Source: Desulfatitalea sp. UBA4791 (GTDB taxonomy: Bacteria > Desulfobacterota > Desulfobacteria > Desulfobacterales > Desulfosarcinaceae). From it: DNA of 17,148 nucleotides. Location: the NCBI GenBank assembly GCA_002402905.1, contig DHGT01000124.1, positions 1 to 17,148 of the forward strand, written 5' to 3'. The position numbers and the translations under genes are program-made. Under the pieces are notes generated by a model. That model did not search any database, was not told the origin of the DNA, and saw nothing but the letters and a program-made list of their open reading frames with translations. Shown piece by piece: positions 6,921 to 12,885 of this stretch (positions are counted from its first letter, which is position 1; each line of letters begins with the position of its first letter).

Positions 6921-7862
6921 TTAGAATTCTTTGTAAAACGGGGTCATCTTATCCCAGAAATCCGGTTCACTGCAGCCGATGCAGGGATGTCCGGCCTCTA
7001 CCGGCCAACTGGTGCCGTCGTTGAATTTGGCGACCGGGCAGTTGTTGTAAGTCTCTGGACCGCGACAGCCCATCTTGTAGAGGCAGTAGCCCAGAGCCGC
7101 CTCTTTGGAGCCGAACTCTTCGACAAACTCCTCGTTTTCAAAATGCGACCGGCGCGGGCATTGATCGTGGATGGTTTTGCCATAGGCAAACAGCGGCCGC
7201 CCCATATCATCGACCGCCGGCAACTTGCCGAGCAGCAGGTAGTTGACGATGGTGCCCACCAGGTTGACCGGGTTGGGCGGGCATCCGGGGATGTTGATGG
7301 TTTTCATCTTCAAGGCCTGGCCGACGCCCATGTATCCACCCGGATTGGGCTTGGCCGCCTGGATGCCGCCGAAACTGGCGCAGGTGCCGATACAGATCGT
7401 GGCCGCGGCCTGGGGAATGACCTCCTGGGCGATCTCCAGGAAAGTCCGGCCGCCGATACGCCCGTAGCCACCATTATATTTGGTGGGGATTGCACCCTCT
7501 GCGACGCAAATGAATTTACCCGAATGCTTTTTCAAGGCCGCCTGGAGCTGCTCCTCGGCCTGGTGTCCGGCCGCCGCCATGATGGTCTCGTGATACTCGA
7601 CCGACAGAATCTCCAGGACCAACTCATCAGCATACGGGTAGACGGTGCGGAGCATCGCCTCCGTACAGCCCGTACACTCGCCGAAATTGAGCCAGATCAC
7701 CGGGGGTCGCTGCTTGGGAGCGGCAAACACCTCGGCCACTTTGGGCACAAAGGATGCCGAAAGTCCCATGGTGGCCGTAAGAAAGGTACAGTACCGCATA
7801 AAGTCCCTTCGTGAGACCCCTCGTTGCTCCAGCCGTTGGTAAAACTGTTCTTTCTTGTCCAT
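6921..7862 (-). CDS. hynB: Periplasmic [NiFe] hydrogenase small subunit, Tat signal
   Basis: This subunit carries the iron-sulfur chain that moves electrons from the Ni-Fe site to a periplasmic acceptor. The 313-residue precursor starts MDKKEQ at an ATG preceded by AGGAGGAG. A twin-arginine signal follows, SRRDFMRYC (Arg18-Arg19) then a hydrophobic stretch, with likely cleavage near AEVFAA (residues 43-48). Cluster ligands are visible in order. The proximal cluster has ECTGC (Cys63, Cys66), GTCASFGG and GCPPNP. The distal cluster has RRSH, GYC, GCRG and one further Cys. The medial cluster has NNCP and HPCIGC. There is no C-terminal membrane anchor, so the enzyme is probably soluble in the periplasm. 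No cytochrome b or c3 gene is adjacent, so its electron partner is elsewhere. It is the first gene of the operon. Confidence 0.96.
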   Translation of the reverse strand: MDKKEQFYQRLEQRGVSRRDFMRYCTFLTATMGLSASFVPKVAEVFAAPKQRPPVIWLNFGECTGCTEAMLRTVYPYADELVLEILSVEYHETIMAAAGHQAEEQLQAALKKHSGKFICVAEGAIPTKYNGGYGRIGGRTFLEIAQEVIPQAAATICIGTCASFGGIQAAKPNPGGYMGVGQALKMKTINIPGCPPNPVNLVGTIVNYLLLGKLPAVDDMGRPLFAYGKTIHDQCPRRSHFENEEFVEEFGSKEAALGYCLYKMGCRGPETYNNCPVAKFNDGTSWPVEAGHPCIGCSEPDFWDKMTPFYKEF

Positions 7863-7978
7863 TGGCTCCTCCTCATACGATGCAACACGAATAAAGGCCC
7901 TGCCGCATGCAGAGCCCCAAAACAACCTTCTGATCTGAAATAATCTTGTGAATGGATTGTCACCCCAAAAAACTCCCG

Positions 7979-7992
7979 GCAAATACCATTCC
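7979..7992 (-). promoter_or_regulatory. Possible sigma-54-type (-24/-12) promoter of the hydrogenase operon
   Basis: Minus strand GGAATGGTATTTGC has the GG-N10-GC spacing of sigma-54 promoters and ends in TTGC as the consensus does, but the -24 half departs from TGGCACG at several positions. A start about 12 nt downstream would leave a leader of roughly 105 nt before the small-subunit gene. The first 13 bases recur exactly at 16908-16896 upstream of another minus-strand operon. Tentative. Confidence 0.35.
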
Positions 7993-7999
7993 CTGAACC

Positions 8000-8066
8000 C
8001 CTTGACGCGCCACGATGCGTTGATTAAATCTGTCTCTTGATAATTTGCCTTGACGCGGCTTGATGC
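8000..8066. repeat. Two 19-bp direct repeats upstream of the hydrogenase operon
   Basis: CCTTGACGCGCCACGATGC (8000-8018) and CCTTGACGCGGCTTGATGC (8048-8066) agree at 16 of 19 positions and start 48 bp apart. They lie immediately upstream, in minus-strand terms, of the possible -24/-12 promoter. This is the arrangement expected of paired activator or repressor sites; the regulator is unknown. Confidence 0.5.
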
Positions 8067-8284
8067 CCGCAGGATGTGGGGTTGAAACGCAGACAAGGGT
8101 AGATAGTGTGATTCGCATGAATATCAGATACCGATAAATCCCAAATTATAGACCTGCTGCGAAGTTGCTGTTCGGTAAATACTATAACTGTGCCTAATGT
8201 TCAAATCTGAAAAGCAAATTATTTAATGAATGTTTTTCATATTATGGAATTCGTTAGCACGTCAACACCAAATTTAAGGCGATT

Positions 8285-8806
8285 ATGAATTCAACAGCGC
8301 CAAACCGCTCAAAAAATGATGCCAGAGAACACAAAAACCGACCCATCTTCATGACCGCCGCGGCCCTGTGCCTGCTGGTTGCGCTGACGGCCTGCAACCC
8401 GTCGGCGCCCACCGTCAATCCCGTGCAATCCATTGAACCACGGGCACTGAAGGAAATGGTCGAGAACGATGGTTTTACCGGTTTTCTGGTGGCCTTCGCC
8501 GCCTGGTGCCCACCGTGCAAAGCGGAACTGCCCGATCTTGTGGCGCTTTACCGCGCATACAAAGACAAAGGCATCCAGATCGTAGGGATGAGCCTGGACG
8601 AAAACCCCGAGGCCGCCCAACCCATGGTGAACCGGCTGGCCGTTCCTTTTCCGGTGTATTGGTTGGGAACCGCAGCCATGAACGACTACGGCATTGTGGG
8701 GGTTCCCACCCTGATGGTCGTCAAGGCAGGTAAAATCGTCGAAAAGAGGCCCGGCCGGCAAAGTTACCGGGAGCTGGAGAGAAAAATCGAGGCGCTGCTC
8801 GATTGA
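8285..8806 (+). CDS. TlpA/ResA-like thioredoxin-fold lipoprotein
   Basis: The 173-residue product is a predicted envelope lipoprotein. It has a basic N-terminal region, a hydrophobic stretch (about 23-36) and lipobox LTAC with Cys37 as the lipidation site. A thioredoxin-like domain follows with active site WCPPC (Cys75, Cys78) and the cis-proline motif GVPTLM. Such proteins reduce disulfides or apocytochrome haem-binding cysteines outside the cytoplasm; the specific client cannot be read from sequence. The ATG at 8285 has a modest AAGG upstream. An internal ATG at 8351 (residue 23) would still leave a short lipoprotein signal but has no ribosome-binding site. It is divergent from the hydrogenase operon. 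A link to maturation of periplasmic redox proteins is suggested only by position. Confidence 0.9.
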   Translation: MNSTAPNRSKNDAREHKNRPIFMTAAALCLLVALTACNPSAPTVNPVQSIEPRALKEMVENDGFTGFLVAFAAWCPPCKAELPDLVALYRAYKDKGIQIVGMSLDENPEAAQPMVNRLAVPFPVYWLGTAAMNDYGIVGVPTLMVVKAGKIVEKRPGRQSYRELERKIEALLD

Positions 8807-8812
8807 AACGCG

Positions 8813-8837
8813 TGCGCCCACCTCGGCAGTGGGCGCA
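8813..8837. terminator. Hairpin between convergent genes
   Basis: TGCGCCCAC (8813-8821) and GTGGGCGCA (8829-8837) form a perfect 9-bp stem with a 7-nt loop, 6 nt after the TlpA-like stop. No run of T follows on either strand, so it may be a weak or bidirectional terminator or an mRNA 3' end stabiliser. Confidence 0.5.
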
Positions 8838-8902
8838 ATTACCGGCTGTTACATGATGAACGGGAGAGTCCCCGGATTTTTTGGCGGGCGCGTTACAGGT
8901 GT

Positions 8903-9394
8903 TCAGACCGCGTCATCGGTGTCGGCGGGATCGTCGTCGGCCACCTTGATCGAGGTCTTCAGGTCGGTCAACACGCTGTCGTCTTCAAAATCATCATCGA
9001 TGGCATCGTCATCGTCCAGAAGGTCATCGACATCAACGTCCTCGTCGGCCTCCTCCTCCTCCTCCGCAGCCTCTTCGATCGCCACCTCTTCGCCTCTTTG
9101 AAAGAGGTCTTTATCATCGAAAAAAAGTTCGGCGGATTGATTGCCGCCTTCGTCCAGAAGCCCGGCGATGGCTTCGGCAATGGCATATGCGAACGTGGTG
9201 GGCGGATACATGTTGTTGGTTCGAATCGCCTTGATCAACTCGATCTGACCGTCTTTCAGCGCCGCCTTAATTTTTTCCTGGGAGTAGGTCTCCTCACACA
9301 GCAGGGACATCATCTCCTTATCGAGTTCGGCATATTCGCGAACCACCAGGGTGGCCTGATCGTCATCCCGGATGATGGCATATTTTTGTTTCAT
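8903..9394 (-). CDS. Unknown protein with a long acidic C-terminal tail
   Basis: The family of this 163-residue cytoplasmic protein was not recognised. Residues 1 to about 95 look like a folded, mixed-charge domain beginning MKQKYAIIRDD, with a possible helical block around residues 25-85. From about residue 100 to the end the chain is dominated by Glu and Asp with runs of four or more, encoded by GAG/GAT-rich trinucleotide repeats. AGGAG lies 8 nt before the ATG at 9394, and the start is otherwise unambiguous. No signal peptide or membrane segment is seen. Acidic tails of this kind occur in proteins that bind basic partners or nucleic-acid-associated proteins, but no role can be assigned. 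The gene is isolated, convergent with the TlpA-like gene and divergent from the tRNA genes. Confidence 0.85.
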   Translation of the reverse strand: MKQKYAIIRDDDQATLVVREYAELDKEMMSLLCEETYSQEKIKAALKDGQIELIKAIRTNNMYPPTTFAYAIAEAIAGLLDEGGNQSAELFFDDKDLFQRGEEVAIEEAAEEEEEADEDVDVDDLLDDDDAIDDDFEDDSVLTDLKTSIKVADDDPADTDDAV

Positions 9395-9443
9395 GTTCTG
9401 GATCTCCTAAAACACTCTATCCTTGGGGCCGATTTTTGCCGGC

Positions 9444-9473
9444 CACATAATCACCAAAAAAGATTGATGTCAA
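9444..9473 (-). promoter_or_regulatory. Possible promoter of the acidic-tail gene
   Basis: On the minus strand a perfect TTGACA (9473-9468) is followed after 18 bp by TATGTG (9449-9444), which matches the -10 consensus only in its first three bases. It lies about 50 nt upstream of the ATG. A small GGCCG/CGGCC hairpin (9444-9427) follows in the leader. Confidence 0.35.
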
Positions 9474-9515
9474 CTCCATAATCGTTCCCCCGACCTCGTG
9501 AATTCGTAAAATTTA

Positions 9516-9544
9516 TTGACCCCTTAGGCACATGATGGTAAAAG
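9516..9544 (+). promoter_or_regulatory. Sigma-70 promoter of the tRNA-Ser genes
   Basis: TTGACC (9516-9521) and TAAAAG (9539-9544) are separated by 17 bp. The -10 is followed by a GC-rich stretch typical of stable-RNA promoters. A start near 9551 would lie about 10 nt before the first tRNA. Confidence 0.6.
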
Positions 9545-9560
9545 CGGACCTACCCTTGCG

Positions 9561-9646
9561 GGAGGGATGGCCGAGTGGTTTAAGGCGGCGGTCTTGAAAA
9601 CCGTTGAGCGAAAGCTCCGTGGGTTCGAATCCTACTCCCTCCGCCA
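9561..9646 (+). tRNA. tRNA-Ser (TGA)
   Basis: GGAGGGA at 9561-9567 pairs with TCCCTCC at 9636-9642, followed by G and an encoded CCA (9644-9646). The anticodon loop CTTGAAA gives anticodon TGA at 9595-9597, and the T-loop is TTCGAAT. A long variable arm (TTGAGCGAAAGCTC) is the class II feature expected of serine tRNAs. Confidence 0.96.
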
Positions 9647-9778
9647 GTTCCGTTGAGTCGTCGAAGCATTTAAGGCCCGAGGGCAGCATGTGCAACGCCG
9701 CAAAAACCGCTGGCAACAGTGTCTGCGGAAAAGGGAACGGAACGAATCAATATTTTGACCACACCACCAAAAATCGAA

Positions 9779-9871
9779 GGAGAGATGGCCGAGTCGGCTG
9801 AAGGCGCTCGCCTGCTAAGCGAGTGTGCGGGGAAACCTGCACCGAGGGTTCGAATCCCTCTCTCTCCGCCA
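9779..9871 (+). tRNA. tRNA-Ser (GCT)
   Basis: GGAGAGA at 9779-9785 pairs with TCTCTCC at 9861-9867, followed by G and encoded CCA. The anticodon loop CTGCTAA gives anticodon GCT at 9814-9816. A long variable arm with a GGGGAAACC loop and the T-loop TTCGAAT confirm class II. It lies 132 bp after the first tRNA-Ser, in the same orientation; no separate promoter was seen, so co-transcription is likely. Confidence 0.96.
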
Positions 9872-9880
9872 TAAAATTTC

Positions 9881-9911
9881 AGGCCCGACCAGGCAGCTGG
9901 CCGGGCCTTTT
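9881..9911 (+). terminator. Intrinsic terminator of the tRNA-Ser genes
   Basis: AGGCCCG (9881-9887) pairs with CGGGCCT (9902-9908). An inner CCAG/CTGG stem around the GCAG loop extends the hairpin past an A-C mismatch, and TTTT (9908-9911) follows. It begins 10 nt after the CCA end of the second tRNA. Confidence 0.8.
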
Positions 9912-9968
9912 GTTACATCGATCACGGGACCTCGGTTCCGGCCCATAGCCCCCTATCGGAGGAGAGAT

Positions 9969-10529
9969 GTGAAAAGCTTAACTATTAAAGAGCTGATGGT
10001 TCCCCTGTCCGAATATGCAACGGTCCCCGTGGGCTCGACCCTCTTCGATGCAATCCAGGCCCTGGAAAAGGCCCAGGAGGAGTTCGACCGCACCAAGTAC
10101 CGGCACCGTGCGATCCTGATCCTCGACCATGACAAACGGGTCATCGGCAAGCTCACCCAGATGGATGTGCTGTGGGCCCTGGAACCCAGAGGCAAAGATC
10201 TCAAGGACATCGACGAACTGAATCGCTTCGGCTTCAGCCATCAATTCGTCCGCGCACTGAAAAAAGAGCGGCGCATGGAGAGTGAGCCCCTGAAGGCGTT
10301 GTGCACCAAGGCCGCCCAGTTGAAGGTCGAAGATTTCATGCAGGCCACCACGGAAGGGGAGTGCGTGGACGAAGAGACCTCTTTGGACATGGCCATCCAC
10401 CAACTGGTACTTGGCAACCATCTTGCCCTGCTCGTCACCCGCGGCAAGGATATCGTCGGGATTCTGCGAATGACCGATGTCTTTGCGGCCGTGTTCCACA
10501 CGATGAAAGAGTGTGAACTCAACCCTTAA
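9969..10529 (+). CDS. Stand-alone CBS-domain pair protein (copy 1)
   Basis: The 186-residue cytoplasmic protein consists of two CBS motifs and little else. The first, about residues 1-75, contains LMVP and a shared core at YRHRAIL...VIGKLTQMDVLWALEP. The second, about 115-186, contains LLVTRGKDIVGILRMTDVFAAVFHTMK. CBS pairs usually bind adenosine nucleotides (AMP, ADP, ATP) or SAM and act as energy or metabolite sensors; the ligand here is not visible. Start is GTG at 9969, with GGAGG 6 nt upstream; a longer reading would run back into the tRNA. Its stop is 13 bp before the next gene, so the two form an operon. A clear paralogue of nearly identical length is encoded at 15801-16358; both end in TDVFAAVFHTMK, near the extreme C-terminus. 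Confidence 0.92.
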   Translation: MKSLTIKELMVPLSEYATVPVGSTLFDAIQALEKAQEEFDRTKYRHRAILILDHDKRVIGKLTQMDVLWALEPRGKDLKDIDELNRFGFSHQFVRALKKERRMESEPLKALCTKAAQLKVEDFMQATTEGECVDEETSLDMAIHQLVLGNHLALLVTRGKDIVGILRMTDVFAAVFHTMKECELNP

Positions 10530-10542
10530 TCGAGGATGGACG

Positions 10543-11964
10543 ATGAACGAACTGGAAAAACTTTTCGACAGAATCGCCCAACGGGTCAATATCAACCTGC
10601 GTGAGCTGGAATTCGATGTCACACCCTACATCAAGGGCCTCGTCAGTTTTGAAAAAATGGTCAAATTCTATGCCTTTTACGGCGTCACGCCGCACCATCC
10701 CCTGAACTTCGTCTTCAGGCACTCCAACCTGGCGGGCAGCTATTTTCTGGGCAGGTGCCGGACGGGCAACTCGATCCTTTACAAGAGTGACATCCGCGGC
10801 GACGAACTCAAGAAGCAGGGTGCGATGGTGCACTACCAGGGATTTGACATCCCCATTTCCAAAGACGAAGCCATCGAAATCGAAGACAGTTTTCTGATTA
10901 AAACCCTGGTTCACAACTACTCCCACGATCCGGAGACGCTCGAGCTGTTCTTCATCACCAACACCATCAGCACCCACTATGCCAACATCCACGGCTCCCC
11001 CACCGACGGCAGTTTCCTGGGACCGTTTGCCACCGTCGACCTGACGACCATGAACGATTGCGTCATCGGCGCCTTTTCGTACATTCAGGCCGGCGAAGTC
11101 AATCACCTCAAGATCGATCCCGGCACCGTGTGGGTTCGCGTGCCCGGTGTGTTCAATTTTCTTTACCGATACCCCCGCGAGGCGCTGTCACCCTATATTT
11201 CTTTCGAGGCAGGGAAAGCACCCCGGGGCGCGCTCATGGATTTTGTCGAAAACCGGAAAAAGGATTTCCAACTGCTTTTCGATGTCGTCAATCTTCCCTC
11301 CTCCATTAAGGTGCCCCAAAACACGTCGCTGGATCGTTTCGCCGTGGTGAAACCCAAAATTCATATCGACGAAAACGTCCTGGTGGCCCAACGCGCCTAT
11401 CTTGAAAACTCCTGGCTCGGCAAGGGCGCCAACGCCCAGGAAAACTGCTATATCATCAACAGCCGCCTGGCGGGCAACGACATCACCGCCCATGGGGCCA
11501 AAATCATCGAAGCGGATCTGGACACCACTGTATTCGTGGGCTTCAACAGCTTCCTTCACGGCCGGCCCGAGAGTCGCATCACCATCGGCAAGGAGTGCAT
11601 CATCATGCCCCACACGATCATGGACAGCGACGAACCGCTGAACTTGCCACCCGGCCATCTGGCCTGGGGATTGATCCAAAACCCGGCCGATCTGGAGAAA
11701 AACAGTATCCGCATGACGGATCTATCTAAAGTCGAAAACAAGCTCTCCAGGGGCGACCTCTACTTCGAGGGCAACGGAGCGACGTTTGTCCGCGCATTCC
11801 AGGAACGCATCCATCATATTCTGGAGGCCAACGGCGCCTTTTTCGATGGCCAGAAAAACAGGGGCCATGCCCAAAAAAATCAGAATATCTCCTTCAACAC
11901 CATACAACCCTACCCGGAAGGCGATTTGCAGGGCATGTATCCCACGATTCTCATTCAACCGTGA
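10543..11964 (+). CDS. Unrecognised left-handed beta-helix (hexapeptide-repeat) protein
   Basis: The specific family of this 473-residue protein was not recognised. The N-terminal about 130 residues have no familiar motif. Two stretches, about residues 140-200 and 260-390, show the irregular I/V/A-x-x-x-x hexapeptide pattern of left-handed beta-helices, for example KPKIHIDENVLVA, GKGANAQENCYIIN and ESRITIGKECIIMPHTIM. That fold is used by acyl- and nucleotidyl-sugar transferases and gamma-carbonic anhydrases. No catalytic residues of a named enzyme were identified, and there is no signal peptide or membrane segment. Start is the ATG at 10543 with GAGG upstream; an ATG 30 nt earlier overlaps the CBS gene and is unlikely. 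It is co-transcribed with the CBS gene, and its position beside sat hints at a link to sulfate metabolism, which remains inference. Confidence 0.85.
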   Translation: MNELEKLFDRIAQRVNINLRELEFDVTPYIKGLVSFEKMVKFYAFYGVTPHHPLNFVFRHSNLAGSYFLGRCRTGNSILYKSDIRGDELKKQGAMVHYQGFDIPISKDEAIEIEDSFLIKTLVHNYSHDPETLELFFITNTISTHYANIHGSPTDGSFLGPFATVDLTTMNDCVIGAFSYIQAGEVNHLKIDPGTVWVRVPGVFNFLYRYPREALSPYISFEAGKAPRGALMDFVENRKKDFQLLFDVVNLPSSIKVPQNTSLDRFAVVKPKIHIDENVLVAQRAYLENSWLGKGANAQENCYIINSRLAGNDITAHGAKIIEADLDTTVFVGFNSFLHGRPESRITIGKECIIMPHTIMDSDEPLNLPPGHLAWGLIQNPADLEKNSIRMTDLSKVENKLSRGDLYFEGNGATFVRAFQERIHHILEANGAFFDGQKNRGHAQKNQNISFNTIQPYPEGDLQGMYPTILIQP

Positions 11965-12006
11965 CGGCGCGGCCGTAAGCAGCCCGATGTCTGCGCTGCG
12001 CTCATC

Positions 12007-12049
12007 CCGCGGTCCTTGGGGCCTAAGACAAGTACGCCTGAGGACACGG
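12007..12049. repeat. Imperfect inverted repeat after the beta-helix gene
   Basis: CCGCGGTCCT (12007-12016) and AGGACACGG (12041-12049) form an imperfect stem in the gap between the convergent beta-helix and cyclic-nucleotide-binding-fold genes. No U-tract follows on the plus strand. It may serve as a transcript end or be a dispersed intergenic repeat. Confidence 0.35.
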
Positions 12050-12072
12050 CATGTCGCGCGGTTTGACGAAGC

Positions 12073-12106
12073 AAAAAGCCCGGCCGGTGATGGCACCCGG
12101 CGGGCT
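12073..12106 (-). terminator. Intrinsic terminator of the cyclic-nucleotide-binding-fold gene
   Basis: On the minus strand AGCCCG (12106-12101) pairs with CGGGCT (12082-12077). An inner GC-rich stem with small bulges continues the hairpin, and TTTTT (12077-12073) follows directly. It starts about 27 nt after the TAA stop at 12134-12136. Confidence 0.7.
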
Positions 12107-12133
12107 GCATGTGTCAACCGAACAGATGGCGGG

Positions 12134-12640
12134 TTATGATTTTTTAATCAGGGATTTCAGGCGCTCGATCTCCGCCTTGGCCTCGAGATACTTGGAGGTG
12201 GTGATGCGCAACCGCTTGGCCAGCACCTCGGCAAAGCCACGAAAGATGGCATAACGAAACACGAAGCGGTTTTCATTGGGCAAACCGTCGACGCTGGAGA
12301 TATCGATCTTGAGACAGGTGGCTTCGTCCAGGGCAAACACCGACACGGACAACTCACCGCTGCCCATATTGCCCACCTCGCCGAAAACATCGCCCGTCCG
12401 TTGGAGAATCGCCAGCTCCGTATCTTTTTTGACGATACGGACCCTGCCGGAAATCAAATAATAGAGCCACTTGTCGTAGGCCCCTTCGTCGACGATGGTT
12501 TCCCCAGGTTCGTAGCGGACGATCTTGCTGATACGCAACAGCTCTTTAAGGTCCTTTTCGTCAAAAGACTCGAGGGCCGGCAAGGTTTTGATTTTTTCGA
12601 TTATGTCCACACTGTCCTTCAGCTTGTCCGCAGTGCGCAT
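12134..12640 (-). CDS. Cyclic-nucleotide-binding-fold protein without DNA-binding domain
   Basis: The 168-residue protein has one Crp/cNMP-type beta-barrel (about residues 22-115), including YEPGETIVDEG and the FGEVGNM phosphate-binding segment (86-92), and then a C-terminal helical, Lys/Glu-rich tail (about 137-168) that could form a coiled coil. It lacks the helix-turn-helix of Crp/Fnr regulators, so it is not a classical transcription factor. In Crp the cassette reads GQERSAWV with an Arg that holds the cyclic phosphate; here the matching stretch is GSGELSVSV, with Leu97 at the Arg position. It may bind a different ligand or none. The ATG at 12640 is preceded by AAGGAG; a longer N-terminal reading has no support. 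It is divergent from sat with a 245-bp shared upstream region, so co-regulation is possible. Confidence 0.9.
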   Translation of the reverse strand: MRTADKLKDSVDIIEKIKTLPALESFDEKDLKELLRISKIVRYEPGETIVDEGAYDKWLYYLISGRVRIVKKDTELAILQRTGDVFGEVGNMGSGELSVSVFALDEATCLKIDISSVDGLPNENRFVFRYAIFRGFAEVLAKRLRITTSKYLEAKAEIERLKSLIKKS

Positions 12641-12675
12641 CGTCCCTTCTCCTTCCTGCCTGCCGCTGCCACCAT

Positions 12676-12729
12676 CAAATTGCGTTACCTCATAACACCA
12701 CACTTTTGCTGAACGCAATGTCAAATTGC
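12676..12729. promoter_or_regulatory. Possible operator in the divergent sat control region
   Basis: GCAAT (12715-12719) and ATTGC (12725-12729) form a palindrome around GTCAA. The right part, CAAATTGC (12722-12729), is repeated exactly at 12676-12683, 46 bp away. Flanking TGCTG on the left and AGCA on the right extend the symmetry imperfectly. This resembles paired sites for a dimeric regulator between the two divergent genes; no regulator family can be named. Confidence 0.35.
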
Positions 12730-12768
12730 AGCATGGCACCTTCAGATAGGGATGTCGGGCGATTACCC

Positions 12769-12795
12769 TTGACAAAACGGCGGTTCCTCTATAGG
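12769..12795 (+). promoter_or_regulatory. Possible sat promoter
   Basis: A perfect -35 TTGACA (12769-12774) is followed after 15 bp by TATAGG (12790-12795); at 17 bp spacing the hexamer would be the poor TAGGTA. A start near 12803 gives a leader of about 80 nt that contains a small AGGC/GCCT hairpin before the AAAGGAG site. Confidence 0.4.
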
Positions 12796-12885
12796 TATAC
12801 GCCCTTGGAGCCATCGAAGGCACGCACGCCCACAAGGCAGTATAGCCTACTGATATGTAAACAAAAATCGAAAGGAGAGCATTGT

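Larger units (their letters stand above)
7863..8284. other. Divergent control region between hydrogenase operon and TlpA gene
   Basis: This 422-bp stretch has no credible gene. It should contain the promoters of the minus-strand hydrogenase operon and the plus-strand TlpA-like gene. Besides the two elements listed separately, a perfect TATAAT occurs on the minus strand at 8150-8145, but without a recognisable -35 at the right distance. A minus-strand TTGACG at 8264-8259 has no good partner. No convincing sigma-70 promoter was found for the plus-strand gene. Confidence 0.6.

Noticed and set aside
5271..7814. Long plus-strand open frames opposite the hydrogenase subunit genes
   Set aside because: They mirror the large and small subunit genes, lack ribosome-binding sites and show no family motifs.
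7863..8096. N-terminal extension of the hydrogenase small subunit to 8096
   Set aside because: It would bury the Tat signal about 80 residues into the protein; the ATG at 7862 has a strong AGGAGGAG site and places the RR motif at residues 18-19.
8240..8264. Minus-strand TTGACG followed by TAATAT as a hydrogenase promoter
   Set aside because: Spacing is only 15 bp, the -10 is poor, and it would leave a leader of nearly 400 nt.
9561..9871. Tandem tRNA-Ser genes as an integration site for a mobile element
   Set aside because: No integrase, no repeated tRNA 3' end and no foreign-looking genes were seen nearby; the adjoining genes look native.
9825..9968. Upstream extension of the first CBS gene to position 9825
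   Set aside because: It would begin inside the tRNA-Ser gene and cross its terminator; GTG at 9969 has a strong ribosome-binding site and gives a product matching the paralogue's length.
12734..12739. TGGCAC upstream of sat as the -24 half of a sigma-54 promoter
   Set aside because: No TTGC or GC occurs at the required spacing downstream; the sigma-70-like TTGACA is a better candidate.
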